Shown here: piece after piece, positions 32,959 through 32,973 of the stretch
How the letters are laid out: every line of letters starts with the position of its first letter
How positions within the stretch are numbered: position 1 is the first letter of the stretch
NCBI GenBank assembly: GCA_013153635.1
Contig: JAADDZ010000013.1
Coordinates: forward strand, 1 to 32,973
Direction of reading: 5' to 3'
Source of the DNA: Aquificota bacterium
Lineage (GTDB): Bacteria; Aquificota; Aquificia; Aquificales; Hydrogenothermaceae
DNA length: 32,973 nucleotides
The notes under the pieces: generated by a model
Told to the model about the DNA's origin: nothing
Database searches by the model: none
What the model saw: only the letters and a program-made list of their open reading frames with translations
Program-made: the position numbers and the translations under genes

Positions 32959-32973
32959 TTTTTATTTTGTAAT

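Overview
The window is an AT-rich, gene-dense stretch of bacterial chromosome. It most likely comes from a thermophilic autotroph of the Aquificota, family Hydrogenothermaceae (Persephonella / Sulfurihydrogenibium type). The basis is the two-subunit ATP citrate lyase next to a monomeric NADP isocitrate dehydrogenase (reductive TCA cycle), Gram-negative envelope genes, short spacers, many overlapping genes, TTG starts and purine-rich coding strands. This assignment is inference from gene content, since no 16S or phylogeny is available. No insertion sequence, prophage, CRISPR array or rRNA is visible, and no gene-free stretch exceeds about 170 bases.

Layout, left to right. (1) 151-4204, minus strand: a tightly coupled run reading NlpC/P60 hydrolase, hslV, a priA that lacks the helicase motifs, a HIT-family protein and a lapA-like membrane protein. 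(2) 4333-7409, plus strand: mtnB, lepB, pyrC and a MIP18/DUF59 protein. (3) 7384-7998, minus strand: a polyprenol/diacylglycerol-kinase-like membrane protein. (4) 8079-9279, plus strand: an unrecognised internal-repeat protein and thpR. (5) 9253-13222, minus strand: pdxJ, glmS and a PAS plus MCP-like soluble receptor. (6) 13295-17326, plus strand: an AMIN-type amidase, coaX, a lipoprotein cytochrome c, a 37-codon membrane microprotein, an unknown 85-residue protein, dapB and an AtpI/AtpZ-like protein. (7) 17339-22863, minus strand: icd and aclB-aclA, each ending at its own terminator. (8) 23023-26949, minus strand: dapA, a Gfo/Idh/MocA oxidoreductase, a DegT-type aminotransferase, a 59-codon lipoprotein, ribH and nusB. 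(9) 27048-32287, plus strand: the cell-shape cluster mreB-mreC-mreD-mrdA-rodA. (10) 32284-32676, minus strand: a secreted or anchored hypothetical protein. (11) 32797-32958, plus strand: tRNA-Lys(TTT) and tRNA-Glu(TTC).

The genes combine into carbon fixation (aclA, aclB, icd), cell-wall precursor supply and elongation (glmS, dapA, dapB, mreBCD, PBP2, RodA, amidase, NlpC/P60), cofactor synthesis (pdxJ, coaX, ribH), secretion and quality control (lepB, hslV), and replication and transcription (priA, nusB).

I found no clear new defence or mobile system. The items most worth a second look are the apparently helicase-dead PriA, a 30-base perfect inverted repeat tying base 1 of the window to the inside of the lapA-like gene, the cytochrome / microprotein / 85-residue unknown cluster, the repeat protein at 8079, the Gfo/Idh plus DegT pair inside a dapA-ribH-nusB run, and a palindrome over the -35 box of icd.
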